A DNA stretch of 64,000 bases. It comes from Begonia masoniana. Lineage: Eukaryota; Streptophyta; Magnoliopsida; Cucurbitales; Begoniaceae. The position numbers and the translations under genes were made by a program. Positions within the stretch are counted from its first letter, which is position 1; each line of letters starts with the position of its first letter. The notes beneath the pieces are model-generated. The model had not been told where the DNA came from. It ran no database searches and saw only the letters and a list, made by a program, of their open reading frames with translations. The stretch is taken from the NCBI GenBank assembly GCA_022432975.1, contig CM039512.1:30789574-30853573 (forward strand), read 5' to 3'. Positions 33,161 to 46,053 of the stretch are shown here, piece by piece.

Positions 33161-34843
33161 CTATTTTCGAAGTTCTTCATTAGCTGGAACAAACCATCTA
33201 TTCCAAAATTTAAGAATTCCGTCGTCAGAATAGTTGAAATCCGATTTATCAGTAGAATCCATGCTTAAATTGTACTTGTTGCACTCTACATCATTCGCCT
33301 GAACTTCCTTTATTCTTTCCAGAATAGTAGGCTTCAAGGATATAGTAGAAAGCATAGCTGACATGCTGGACACTGCTTCCAGATTGAATCTTTGGAATTC
33401 TGACTCGAAAGCTAACGGCATGTCAAGAATCATTGCCAAGGTTGGCGTTGTCACTCTGCTCAACGCATCAGCCACTACATTCGCCTTGCCGGGGTGGTAT
33501 TTGATCTCAAAATCGTAGTCCTTAACAAACTCCAACCACCGACGTTGCCTCATGTTTAACTCTTTCTGATTGAAAATATATTTCAGACTTTTATGATCTG
33601 AAAATATTTTACAAGGTTGTTCATATAAGTAATGTCTCCAAATTTTCAAAGCAAAAACACCCGCAGCTAACTCCAAGTCTTGTGTAGGATAATTTTTTTC
33701 ATGCGTTTTCAGCTATCTAGAAGCATAAGCTGCTACCTTTCCATCTTGCATCAACACACAGCCAAGACCAACTTTGGAAGCATCACAATAAATGCTAAAC
33801 TTTCCATTCTCAACAGTAAGTATTAATATTGGGGCATTAGTCAATCTCTGTTTCAAAGTCTGAAAATTGTACTCACATTCTTCAGTCCATACATACTTCA
33901 TGTTTTTCCTTATTAACCGAGTGAGGGGTGTTGCAATCTTCGAGAATCTCTCAATAAATTTCCTGTAATATCCTGCTAATCCAAGGAAACTCTGAATATC
34001 TGTAACATTCCTCGGTTGGGGCCATTCCTTGACTGCTTGAACCCTGGCTGGATCGACAGATATCCCATCTCCCGAGATAACGTGACCCAGAAAGTGAACT
34101 TGGTCCAACCAAAACTCACATTTGGAAAACTTGGCATAAAGTTTGTGCTGCTTTAGTACTTCTAACACCAAGTTCAGATGCTTTGCCTGCTCATCCTTAG
34201 TATGTGAATAAATTATAATATCATCAATAAACACTATGACAAATTTATCTAAATACTCGTGAAACACCCTATTCATAAGATCCATGAAGGCTGCTGGTGC
34301 GTTTGTCAATCTAAAAGACATTACCAAAAACTCATAATGTCCATACCTCGTGCGAAATGTGGTCTTTGGGATATCTTTAGATTTGACTTTCAATTGGTAA
34401 TAACCAGACCTTAGGTCAATCTTAGAGAAGACTCACGCACCATGAAGTTGGTGGAATAAATCATCAATCCTTGGTAGTGGATACTTGTTTTTGATAGTAA
34501 ACTTATTCAATTCCCGATAATCAACGCACATACGAAATGATCCATCCTTCTTCTTAACAAAAAGGACTGGTGCACCCCAAGGTGAAAAGCTAGGGCGTAT
34601 GAACCCTTTTTCCAACAGTTCCTCCAACTGTGTCTTTAACTCTCTAAGCTCCGTTGGTGCTAATCTATATGGATTCTTAGATACAAGCTCGGCGCCTGGG
34701 TAAACATCTATAACGAACTCGATTTTCCTATCTGGTGGCAAACCAGGAAGGTCATCCAGAAATACTTCTGGGAAGTCTTGGACAACTAAGACATTTTGAA
34801 GACTCGCACCTCCTACAAACTGTGTGTCTATAACACTGGCCAA
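33161..34843 (-). pseudogene. Element E reverse transcriptase and RNase H
   Basis: The N-terminal RT piece 34433-34843 has [14 protein letters not shown] and [20 protein letters not shown] then falls just before VFSKIDL. The piece at 33713-34393 carries the FIDD active site and [13 protein letters not shown] of RNase H. A TAG in place of a glutamine codon follows at about 33713, and 33161-33676 carries [12 protein letters not shown] and [16 protein letters not shown]. All domains are recognisable and collinear; at least three in-frame stops separate them. Confidence 0.9.
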
Positions 34844-34954
34844 AAAGCATAAATACTCCCCTCATGGAGAAGGCCTAACGTTGATAGGAGTCATAACAGA
34901 CATCCTCTTACCCTTCTTCAAAACTTGAAAAGTGTGTTTCAAACAACCAGGGGG

Positions 34955-36356
34955 TTAAAAACTTACTATCCCAGACCTACAATCGATTGTGGCATAATGT
35001 TTGAATAGCCAGTCCATCCCCAGGATTACATCAAATCCCAAAATCTCCATGATAATGAGATCAGCAGGTAGATTCATGCTTCCCATTGACACCACACTAT
35101 CAAGCATCACTTGGTTAGAGTGCAAGCATTCACCGAAAGATAACGTGACATTAAACATGTGCTCAGTTGGCGTAGGCTGTACATCCAACTTGACGGCGAA
35201 CGCAGGTGCTATAAAAGAATATGTTGCACCAGAATCTATTAAAGTAAAAGCAGGTATAGAGTTGATCAATATAGTACCTGACACTACAGCGGGTTGGTCA
35301 TCGTCACCCGTCTCCATCATGGAGAATATCCTCGGCTTCAACTTAGCAGGGCCACACTTTAAAGCTGGGCAATCCCTGTTAACACGGCCAACTTTATTAT
35401 AGTTATAGCATCGAATGACTCTGGGCTTCGGGCAATCCTTGAACGTGTGTTCGATCTCCTCACAGTTGAAGCACTTCCCCGAACTAAGTTTGTACTCTCC
35501 CTGGTGATACTCAAGCATTTCGGGAATTGAGGAAATCTCTTGGTGTCTTGCACTTTCTTCTCTCTTCCCTGAATGCCTTGGCCTTCACTAGGCCTCTTCA
35601 TCCCTCGCTGTTGGTGCGGCTGAATGAACTTTCGTGTAGCTTCTCTTGGTCCAATACACTTCATTTCTGCTTCTTCCACTTCCAATGCCGTGGACACAAC
35701 TTCACTGTAAGACAGGCCTTTAATACCAGAAATTTTGACCTCTCTATAAAACTTTGGCTTCAGTCAATGCACAAATTGAAAAACTTTATCTTCATTCCTG
35801 TGTACGAGGTGTCTAGCAAACCTGGACAGGGACTCAAATTGTCTGTTGTACTCAGACACGGACCCCGTCTGTTTCAATTGCAAAAATTCCACTTTCTTTG
35901 AAGTCTGGACAGTGCTATTAAAGTATTTCTCATAGAAAGCTTCCTTGAATTGTGCCCAAGACATTGCCAGGACATCAGTTGTGGTCTCCATCATTTCCCA
36001 CCAAAGCTAAGCATCATTGGCCAAATGAACGTTGCCAAAGTGACTTTGTCACTTTCTCCAATATTGGCATATTTGAACATACTCTCACTCTTCTTAAGCC
36101 ATTCCTCGGCAACAAGCGGGTTGGATGACTGTCCATCAAACGTGGGCGGCTGTAATCTCCAGAATATGTCTCCCGATTGCTCATTGCTGGAACTCGAGTT
36201 GGCACTCCCTTGCACATCTTGGTTCAATAGTAGTCCCAATTGATCGGACTGCTGACGCACAAAATCTGTCAACTGCCTAATCACACTAGGATCCTCCTCA
36301 CTTCTTGGATTTGGTATCTCTCTCGGTACTCTTGGTCTTCCTGGTCATCTAGACAT
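34955..36356 (-). pseudogene. Element E gag and protease
   Basis: The gag start by homology is the ATG at 36356-36354, whose fourth codon is TGA (a CGA-to-TGA type change). Capsid fragments are FWRLQPPTFDGQ, MSWAQFKEAFYEKYF and LKQTGSVSEYNRQFESLSRF. The last piece (34955-35518) has a good CCHC knuckle at residues 16-29 and a second degenerate one (CYNYNKVGRVNRDC) with Cys-to-Tyr and His-to-Arg changes. Protease LIDSGATYSF follows at 93-102. Frameshifts separate the pieces. Confidence 0.88.
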
Positions 36357-36368
36357 TTTGCTAGATTC

Positions 36369-36430
36369 CTGTACAAGCTTATTTACTCTCATAAATATCT
36401 AATAATTAAAGTTAACCTAAACACTTACAA
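36369..36430 (-). other. Intron-like segment in the element E leader
   Basis: Minus-strand donor-like TTGTAAGT (plus 36423-36430) and acceptor-like CTTGTACAG/GAATC ending at 36369, 13 bases before the gag ATG. Same layout as in elements A and F. Confidence 0.4.
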
Positions 36431-36496
36431 TTGTTGGAGTACTCCCACGCGACAATCGGTACTGATGAGTAATCTTCTGAACGGTTTAACCAAATG

Positions 36497-36508
36497 TCTC
36501 TGATACCA
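36497..36508 (-). other. Primer-binding site of element E
   Basis: Minus strand TGGTATCAGAGA, complementary to initiator tRNA-Met except for the last base, 3 bases from the LTR start at 36512. Confidence 0.92.
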
Positions 36509-36511
36509 TAC

Positions 36512-38484
36512 TGTAACGCCTCGAGTTAATCAACCCAGTTCGCTACTCACATTCACTGGACAAAACTAGAAAATACTTTAGCGGAATACATTTATGTAAA
36601 ATAGAGTCATGACGAATACAAACTGGTAAAACTTTGAGTTCAAAATCGTTTAAAACCTCTCTGCAACAACTGCCGCCAGTTCGACCCTACAGGGCGATCT
36701 GGCATCCACAGAGTTTGTCGTCCACAACCATGGACGACGTACTCGTCTACGACTCTAGACAAGCGACTTTAGACGTCGCGACTCTCGATGATAACTTTGG
36801 ACGATGACGCCTCCACCAATCTCCATGACAATTTACTTATAACTTTGGACAACTATTCCTCGTCGTCCACAACTACATAGACTTATTGTTCACAGACCAC
36901 GTGACTTTAACGTCCCCGGTCCACGTGACTTCATCGTCCACAGACTCGTAAATTCGTCGTCCACAGACTCGTCCACAGATGAACGTCCATAAACTTACTT
37001 AAATTTATTGTCCACGAACCACGTGACTTAATCGTCCCCAGTCCACATGACTTCATCGTCCACGGGTTACATAAACTCATCGTCCATAGGCTAACGTCCA
37101 TAAACTTACTTAAATTTATCGTCCACGGTCCACATGACTTTATCGTCCACTGTTCACGTGACTACTTACTTTGGACGACTATTCTTGTCCACAAAATGGA
37201 CGACTGTTTTCACTTATGACTTTGGACGACTATTTTCACCTACACTTTGGACGACTATTTTCACCTACAGTTTGGACGACTATTCCTATGACAAAAACAT
37301 AACTCAACCAATTATACACTAATCGGTGGACAATTCTGACTACAAGAGAACTTATAAAATTTTGATAGCAACCATTCAAAACAACTTAAATCTATTTCTT
37401 CTTCAAATCCAGAAAAAACTACAGTTAGAACCGACCATGTTTCATAACCAGAATAATTTCAAAAAAACTTATCAAAACATTAAAACGACCGCTGTCATTA
37501 AAATTCTCAGCACACATTAGCTAAACATTTATCCACTAAGTTCCACACATACTACCATTGGTTAAACCGCCTCATCAGTGCACCAGATCGTGGCATGGAT
37601 GCGCTCCACCAACTGCGCCTATTCTTCATTATACTCAGAGAATTCACCTGTAGTCACCTCAGCACCTACATCACAAAACTCATCTATTAGCCTAATGCTA
37701 AATAAGTAAAACAATAATGAAATGAAATGGTGAAACATAAACCCTATTCATGTTGTTTCTACTCTCATAGTTTATGTTGTATTTATGTTCCTACCCTGTT
37801 GATCCCCCTATTCGATGGGAAGCGGATCAATTTTTTCAAAGTAAAAATATCCTCTGTCTCGATTAAGGGGCAGATTAATTCTCTTAATAGTTAATCTGAT
37901 TCAAAATAGCTGTTCTTGATCCCCCTGTTCGATGAGAAGCGGATCATTTTTTCTAAAGTATAAATATCCTTTGTTCTCGATTAAGGGGCAGATTAATTCC
38001 CTTAATAGTTAAACTGATTCAATCTGCTCATGCCTAACCATGCTATTATATATGTAAATGCATTTTCGTATTCTTTCAAAAACATGATACATGCAAAATT
38101 AAAAATCATACAAACATACATATATCCTACAGTTTTGTGATGTAGGCCCGAAGGCACACACATACTCTACTTACCTGGCTTCTTAGAAAATATTTGGTTG
38201 TAAGCTACTTCGGAAGTTTGCTTAAACCTAAAACCATAGACAGAGTATTAATTAAATATTCACTAAACTTCATTCTAAACCATCCAGAAATCTAAGGAAG
38301 CTAGTTGGGAGCTCTGTTCTTCGAGCATTCCTCGATTTATCACAAAACCCGAATTCAACACTCACTCACAGCATTCTCAAAACACATATTTACAACCCTC
38401 TATTATCTAACCACTAAAATAACAAGAAATCGAAGCAAAACTCACATAGGTTGGAGAAATCGGGAAGGAAGTCACCGGGAGAGA
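36512..38484 (-). mobile_element. 5' LTR of element E, left piece
   Basis: Begins TGTAACGCCTCGAG. Matches 29622 onward with a 55-bp deletion near 36575 (between AAAAT direct repeats), scattered changes, then a fully identical block (about 37553-38330 against 30694-31479), then changes again. It stops at the insertion of F. Confidence 0.93.
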
Positions 38485-41127
38485 TGTGACGACCCAAACC
38501 CGGTCCGGGCCGCCACGGACAAACCATGACGTAATCATAACCTTACACCCTCAAATGGTTCATGTAAAATTTTTCTTTTTACTCAACGCTCTAAAATAAA
38601 ACGGACGTAGACAATTTACCTGCTACGATCGACCCTCAGAAGACTAACTTTAACTTAAACATGACGGGCATAAGAGTCGTCAAGTTTAAAGTCATTAAAA
38701 AGAGTTAAAAATCCCTTTTTCGTAAAAACGTCGACTCGGTATTTTGGGCCCTTAAAATTCTTTAAAATACTTGGGGTCGCCCGTAAAATATATTCTAAAG
38801 GTATCGCAAAGAGGCGGGTCAAAACAGGTTTTGAAAAGTCAGAAATAAAAATAAAAAAAAGTACAAGTCTCACGATCGATCGCGCCTCGGAACCCGATCG
38901 ATCGGGCCAGCTCGGGTTTCGTGACTAAAAACTACCCACAACCACGATCGATCGCGCCCAAAGCCCGATCGATCAGGCCAGCTCGGGTTTCCCAACTAAA
39001 AATGACCCTTATTCACGATCGATCGCGCCATGGGCACGATCGATCGCGTAGAAAACTCCTGGGCGGGCCCAGCGCGCCTGCCGCACGCGCACTCCGGGCG
39101 CGCGCTTCCCGCCTGGCCAGCACGCACCAGCGCCTGGCCAACGCGCCCATCCACGCCCATCCTCCCTCTTTCTTACCCTTTACCAACTTTTCTTCTCCAA
39201 ACTCTTACCCTTCACCCTAAATTTTCCCAAAAATTATTCCTCACAACATTTAACACATAATTCTTCATACTCCCTAAAATCCCGACTCGAACGCATACCC
39301 GAATCCGTGTTTAAAATTCATGGAAATAAACCGCATGGATCGCTCTAAAAATCGAGCTAATCCATGCAACTTAAAATACCTAAAACCATCAAATATCATC
39401 CAATCTAATACATAACACCACAGTTAAACGTAAAAGCAGAAATTCCATACACTATCATCGAAACAATAACGTTCCTCAAATCATTCTAAACAACCCTACT
39501 CCAAGCCTACATCCACTATACAATTACTAAAATATCGAACCACTCTATACGTCTTAAAATTATCATCCAAAATCTGTCAAACTCACACCTATTTACCACA
39601 AAATGCTCAGAGTATACCCACAGATCATCCAGCCTAGCCAAAACAAATCCCGTCGCCGAGAACTCTGCCCATCGACCACCTATGTCTGATCATCAGGAGG
39701 AAGTTCCTCACCTTCGTTTTCGTCACCTTTATCATACGATAAACACATTAAGCCTAATGCTTAGTAAAGAGGTGCACTATAACATGAGTATACATAATGC
39801 ATGATTTTTCAAAACATGTTCGTTTTTCATTTATTTATTTTACATAACATATACATATATATCATTAGGCATGAGTAGGCACCGGCACCACTACGTCTAC
39901 CCTGTAGACCAAACACTTGCCCTGAGTTGCCATTAACATATTTTCGTGCTCTGAGTTGCCATTAACGCTCCCCGTGCCCTACTCATCCTCCAACTTTACT
40001 TACTTTACTTTATTTACTTGAAAACATATATGCAAGAACATTTCATTAAATCTTAAGGGAAGAGACATGATGCATGATGAAAGTGCGTAAAACAATCATC
40101 CAAACATACATAACGTACATAAACAAGCCTATCCTATTACTCATAGGAGACATCCTAGTCTACCCGACTCCTTAGGACCCCAAAATTGTGCAAACATCCT
40201 TAAGACAATTAATTCCTAACATCGATATAATGTAGGGCTTTAGGAGCCGAAAACCTAACACCACTTACCTGGAGTCCTAGCTATGCCGAGCACCGTCCTT
40301 TGAGAGCTTGGGTTACCTAAGGCATTTTCATAATACGTCATTAGTATCGACTCTATATTATAAAAATTAAAACTAAACGAAACCCCGAGCTAAGACAAAT
40401 TTTCCTAAAACTCTTATTCACCTCATTCGAGCATTTCGTTGAGCACATTATGCTCACTAATTCAAAAACTCTATTAATAGCTTCCAACAACCTTCCAACA
40501 ACCAAAACATAACCCTAAACATCAACCCACACCATTAATTCACACAAACTACCACAACAATCATAAATACAACACTATTGGGCATTAATATTGTCAAACT
40601 ATCGATTTCTACCAAAACCCCCAATTTCTCAACCCTAACTCGAATTAACCCTAACCGTATAGTGCCCTAAAACAACAACTAAGCTAGCCCAAAGTATAAA
40701 GCTTACCTAGAGGGTTGATTTGTTGAAGGAAACCGAAGAGAAACTCGCCGAAAATCGGAACGTGAGTGATCGGCGAGGGAGGAGAAGAGAAATCGCAAGA
40801 GAGGGGAGCTTCATGTGGAGGAGGAGAAAATCGGAGGAAATGGGAGGGTAATTTGATTTTATTAAAAATTTTGCTAAGGAAAATTTCTTAAATGCCCTCC
40901 CTTTATATCCTTGTCTAAATTCACAATTAACCTATCGATTTGGTTTCTCCAAAAATTTCTTAATTCACCAAATATTTCTATTTATTTCTAGGGTCCTAAC
41001 AAAACTTCCCGCTTGCGAAACGACATAATTTACAAATTTTACGAATTAAAACTCTATAAGACTTAAAAATTGAAAATCCGGCAACTTAAAACTTAAAACC
41101 CATAAACCAAAATTTTCGGGCGTTACA
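38485..41127 (-). mobile_element. 3' LTR of element F (2643 bp)
   Basis: In transcription order: TATA-like GATATAAAGG near 40905, AGGTAAGT (plus 40263-40270) with a CCCTACATTATATC motif beyond, then the CGATCGATCG palindrome cluster near its 3' end. It contains a GC-rich GCGCGC segment at 39060-39150 that is mostly missing from the 5' LTR. Confidence 0.94.
38871..39052. repeat. CGATCGATCG palindrome cluster in the F LTR
   Basis: About three ~70-bp units. Each carries CACGATCGATCGCGCC, then a CCCGATCGATCGGGCCAGCT palindrome, then GGGTTTC. The homologous cluster in the 5' LTR is at 48227-48405. GATCGATC also appears in the hairpins of unrelated LTR B. Confidence 0.88.
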
Positions 41128-41142
41128 TCATACCCTCCTTAT

Positions 41143-42441
41143 TTAGAATTTTGTTCTCAAAATTTTGTACCTAAACAACTCAGGATATCTGTCCATCATG
41201 TCCTGTTGGCGCTCCCACGTCGCTTCCTCTATATTTTGGTTCCTCCACAACACCTTAACCAGTGGGATTGACTTATTGCGTAAAACTTTCACAGCATACT
41301 CCATAATTTGCACTGGCCTTTCTTCGTAAGTTAAGGTCGGCTGTATCTCAAGACTAATCGGTTCTACCACGTGCGTTAGATCTCGTACACATTTCCTCAA
41401 TATCGACACGTGGAAGACATTATGTACACCCTCCATATACATTGGCAACTAAAGCTTGTACGCTGTAGCTCCAATCTTTTCTGTAATCGAGAAAGGTCCA
41501 ACAAACCGTGGATTCAACTTCCCTCTCTTACCAAAGCGAACCACACCTTCGAACGGTGAAACTTTCTAAAACACCTCATCACCAACTACAAATTCTAAAT
41601 CTCGGCTCCTTCAATCTGCATAACTCTTTTGGCGACTCTGTGCGGTTTCCATCCTTTGCCTAATCAGAGCAACCTTCTCAGATAACTGTTGTAAAATTGC
41701 TGGTCCAATCAATTTAGCTTCACCCACTTCATCCCAATACAGTGGCGACCTACACTTTCTGCCATACAACGCTTCGTACGGAGCCATACCAATCGTGGAC
41801 TGATAACTATTATTATACGCAAATTCAACTAACGGTAAATACCGGCTCCAAGATGCCTGAAACTCTAGCACGCACGCTCTCAGCATATCCTCAAGTATCT
41901 GAATCGTCCTCTCAGATTGTCCGTCAGTTTGTGGATGGAAATCCGTGCTAAAAGCTAACTTAGTACCCATAGCGCTTTGTAAACTTTTCCAAAACCTCGA
42001 AGTAAATCTGGGATCTCGGTCCGAAACAATCGACACAGGAACCCCGTGCAATCTTATAATCTCCTGAACATACAGCTCTGCAAACTGGTTCATCGTGTAG
42101 GTCATCTTTACAGGCAAGAAATGAGCCGTCTTCGTCAATCTATCGACTATGACCCATATATCGTCATGCCCTTTTACTGTTCTCGGCAATCCAACTACGA
42201 AGTCCATTGCAATATGATCCCACTTCCACTCGGGAATCAGTAGAGGCTGTAACATCCCACTTGGTCTCTGGTGTTCTGCCTTAACTTGTTGGCAGACAAG
42301 GCAGGACTGTACACAATTGGCCACATCTCGCTTCATATTCGGCCACCAATAAAGCACTTTAAGATCTCGATACATCTTGGTGTTACCCGAATGCACTGAA
42401 AATGATGATGAATGAGCCTCTGCCAAAATCAACTTCCTCAA
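41143..42441 (-). pseudogene. Element F integrase and chromodomain-like C-terminus
   Basis: 42441-41611 holds the HHCC zinc domain ([18 protein letters not shown]) and the core with [28 protein letters not shown] and TDGQSERT, so the DDE triad is present. A TGA (from CGA) follows YAD at 41611. At least two more stops (TAG at about 41567 and 41453) fall in the beta-barrel region. 41448-41143 has the chromodomain-like end with VLRNKSIPLVKVLWRNQNIE. Same layout as element A, which is intact here. Confidence 0.92.
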
Positions 42442-42444
42442 CTC

Positions 42445-42963
42445 TTAATCCTTCAGAACATACCAACGGTCCCGAAACTTTATAACGCCATCCTCCGAAT
42501 AACTGAAATCAGAAGATGCATCTGTCAACTTGGTCAGAATTGCTTCCTTTTCTTCCGAGTCCATCTGTTGAGCCTCCTTAATTTTGTCCAAAAGAGTAGG
42601 CCGTATGGTCAAGTCAGCAAGTAGGGCCGAAAGCTCTGAAACTACTTCAAGTTCATACCTCTGAATCTCCTTTCTTAATGAAGCTGGAATACAGCAAACG
42701 AGTGACTCCTTGGTCTTAGGCACCCTACTCAATGCGTCTGCCACCGTATTCGCCTTTCCCGGATGGTATTTGATTTGAAAATCAAAATCCTTCACAAATT
42801 CCAACCATCTCCTTTGCCTCATGTTTAAATCTTTCTGCGTAAAAAGATACTTTAAACTCTTATGGTCTGAAAACACTTCACACTTTTGACCGTAAAGATA
42901 GTGCCTCCATATCTTTAACGCAAATACCACCGCTGCCAATTCTAAGTCATGCGTCGGATAGTT
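42445..42963 (-). pseudogene. Element F RNase H C-terminal part and linker
   Basis: Continues the frame of the next entry after a TAG at about 42964 that replaces a glutamine codon. It contains [34 protein letters not shown] and [17 protein letters not shown], and ends at a TAA just before [13 protein letters not shown] text continues in the integrase piece. Confidence 0.9.
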
Positions 42964-45129
42964 CTATTCGTAAGTCTTTAACTGTCTTGAGGCATAGGCA
43001 ATCATCTTTCCGTCCTGCATCAACACGCATCCCAATCCTACTTTGGAGGCATCACAATAGATACTGAATATCCCATTCTCCACGGGCAGAATCAACAATG
43101 GCGCTGTGGTCAACTTTTGCTTCAAGGTCTGAAAACTTTCTTCACACGCCTTAGACCACTCGTATTTAACTTCCTTCTTTGTTAAGTTCGTCAGGGGTTT
43201 GGCTATGATTGAAAACCCTTCAATAAATTTCTGATAATACCCAGCCAGGCCTATAAAACTTCGCACTTCACTCGCATTCTTCGGCTGAGGCCACTCCTTC
43301 ACGGCTTGAACCTTAGTTGGATCAACCGAAACTCCTTCTTTCGAAATCACGTGGCCTAAGAAGTTCACTTGATTCAGCCAAAATCCGCATTGGGAAAACT
43401 TAGCATACAATTGGTGCCGCTTCAACGTATCCAAAACAGCCCTTAAGTGCTTCGCGTGTTCTTTGTCATTTCGGGAATATATCAGAATGTCATCTATGAA
43501 CACTATCACGAACTTATCTAGAAACTCCCGAAACACTCTGTTCATGAGATCCATAAAAGCTGCCGGGGCATTCGTCAATCCAAAGGACATAACCCTAAAT
43601 TCATAGTGCCCATATCGTGTTCTAAAAGCGGTCTTTGGTATGTCCTCGGCCTTAATCTTCAATTGGTGGTACCCTGACCGTAAATCAATCTTTGAGAACA
43701 TACTGGCCCCATGCAACTGGTCAAACAGGTCATCAATCCTCGGTAGCGGATACTTATTTCTGATGTTTAATTTATTTAGTTCTCGGTAATCCACGCACAT
43801 TCTCAAAGAACCATCTTTCTTCTTCACGAACAAGACTGGAGCGCCCCAAGGAGAAATGCTCGGCCGTAAAAAACCCTTGTCTGTTAATTCTTTCAGCTGG
43901 ACGTACAACTCCTTAAGTTCAACCGGTGCCATTCTATAAGGATTCTTGGACACTGGCAACGAACCGGGAATAATCTCAATAGTGAACTCTATTTCACGAT
44001 CTGGAGGCAAGCCGGGCAACTCGTCCAGAAACACTTCTGAAAAATCCTTAACTACCAGAATATCACACAATTTCAACTCATTTTGCATGCTCACTTCCTC
44101 TATACTTGCTATGAACCCAAAACATCCATGCTTCATTGAGTATAGGGCCTTCACAGGCAAGCTAGGCAACTCATCTAAGTATACTTCCTTAAGGCTTTCA
44201 ACTGCCAGAATGTCACATGACTTTGATTCATCTTGCATGCTTACATCTACGATGCTCGCCATAAAACTGAAACATTTAGGCTTTATCAAGTACAGGGCGC
44301 ACATCGACATTACTAGAGGCATCTTATTCGAATGGAGGGTCACTCGAAAGAAGTAACCCTCCCCACCTGGGGGTCTAAAATCTACCACACCCGACCGACA
44401 ATTGATTGAGGCATAATGCCGAAACAACCAATCCATGCCCAAGATTACATCATACCCCTTCATACTTATAATGATCAGGTCTGCATAAAGCTGCCGACCA
44501 CCAATAGATATAACCTCTCCCAGTATTGCTTGGTCGGAATGTAAAAGCTCCCCGGAGGGCAACATGACACTATAACTACGATCAGTTGGGGCGAAATGTA
44601 GTTTCCACTTAGATACATAATACTGTGCTATAAATGAGTGGGTTGCCCCCGTGTCAATTAAAATGTGAGCCGCATATCTACAAACCAAAACAATACCTGT
44701 AACTACTGATGGTTGTGTAGCTTCCTCATCTTCAATAAGAGCAAAGATCTTAGAAGGACCGCCTGGGGCTTTCTTGGCCGAACCTGGACAATCTACGGCC
44801 TTATGTCCCACCTTATCACACTTGAAGTATCTGCCCGTATACAACTTACAGTCGCCCGGATAATATTTCTGATAGATCGTGCACAAAGGAGCCTGTGGTG
44901 CCCCTTGTGGGTGTTTGCCCTTGTCTTGAGCTCTAGGCGTCTCATTCGCCCTTTTGACACCACGTTGTGGTTGTGGCTGCCAACCTCGGTTCTGTTGCGG
45001 CTGTACTTCTCTAATAAACCTCCTCGACACTTCTCTCTGCCGCTGCAGTTTTATTTCAATGTCATCAAGCTCGAGGGCCTTGGCTACAACTCGATGATAC
45101 GGCGTATCTTCAACTTCTGCCGTTTTCAC
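42964..45129 (-). pseudogene. Element F gag C-terminus, protease, RT, RNase H start (second copy)
   Basis: A 721-codon open frame, the longest in the window. The gag knuckle at 101-114 reads [14 protein letters not shown], where the first Cys of CX2CX4HX4C is Tyr. The protease has DTG at 159-161 ([10 protein letters not shown]). RT has [28 protein letters not shown] and the FIDD site; RNase H starts with [13 protein letters not shown]. Residues 277-326 and 327-376 form a 50-residue in-frame tandem duplication in the PR-RT linker, each ending in DELPxLP. It ends at a TAG within RNase H. The start shown follows a frameshift from gag. Confidence 0.92.
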
Positions 45130-45548
45130 CCCTTCAAGATCTCCAATTTCAAACCTTGAACAAACTGGTATATTTTATCTTCCTCATCGCTGACCATCAT
45201 ACCTGCATATCTGGACAATGACTCAAACCTGCGCACGTACTCGGCCACAGATCCCGTCTGGCGTAGCTGAGAAAACTCGGCCCTCTTGTTGGCACGAAGG
45301 GCGCTTTGAAATCTTGTTGTAAAGTATCATTTTGAACCTTGCCATGTCATAACCCCCACATCCGTAGTGACCATTCTGATCCCACCAGAACACGAATCCT
45401 TCTCCAGGTTGCAACCACCGCACAGCTTACCTTGTCCGCTTCCCTACTTTAGCATAAGTGAACAAGCTCTCACTTTTGCGGCTCCACTCTTTCGCCACTA
45501 GTGGGATCCGAGGACTGTCCGTCAAGGTTGGGGGCCTAAGCCGCCTGA
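45130..45548 (-). pseudogene. Element F second gag fragment, indel-rich
   Basis: Corresponds to gag at 47097-47515. It is identical to it up to about 45302, and beyond that differs by many single-base insertions and deletions. It joins pol sequence at 45548/45549 through the short shared sequence CTGAA. Confidence 0.85.
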
Positions 45549-46053
45549 AAACTTTCGTTCACACGCCTTAGACCACTCGTATTTAACTTCCTTCTTTGTT
45601 AAGTTCGTCAGGGGTTTGGCTATGATTGAAAACCCTTCAATAAATTTCTGATAATACCCACCAGGCCTATAAAACTTCGCACTTCACTCGCATTCTTCGG
45701 CTGAGGCCACTCCTTCACGGCTTGAACCTTAGTTGGATCAACCGAAACTCCTTCTTTCGAAATCACGTGGCCTAAGAAGTTCACTTGATTCAGCCAAAAT
45801 CCGCATTGGGAAAACTTAGCATACAATTGGTGCCGCTTCAACGTATCCAAAACAGCCCTTAAGTGCTTCGCGTGTTCTTTGTCATTTCGGGAATATATCA
45901 GAATGTCATCTATGAACACTATCACGAACTTATCTAGAAACTCCCGAACACTCTGTTCATGAGATCCATAAAAGCTGCCGGGCATTCGTCAATCCAAAGG
46001 ACATAACCCTAAATTCATAGTGCCCATATCGTGTTCTAAAAGCGGTCTTTGGT
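45549..46053 (-). pseudogene. Element F extra RT fragment
   Basis: Copy of 43127-43640 (RT palm through thumb: [25 protein letters not shown]) with a few single-base deletions that break the frame. The upstream join at 46053/46054 skips the region equivalent to 43641-44086, including the RT N-terminus. Confidence 0.88.
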
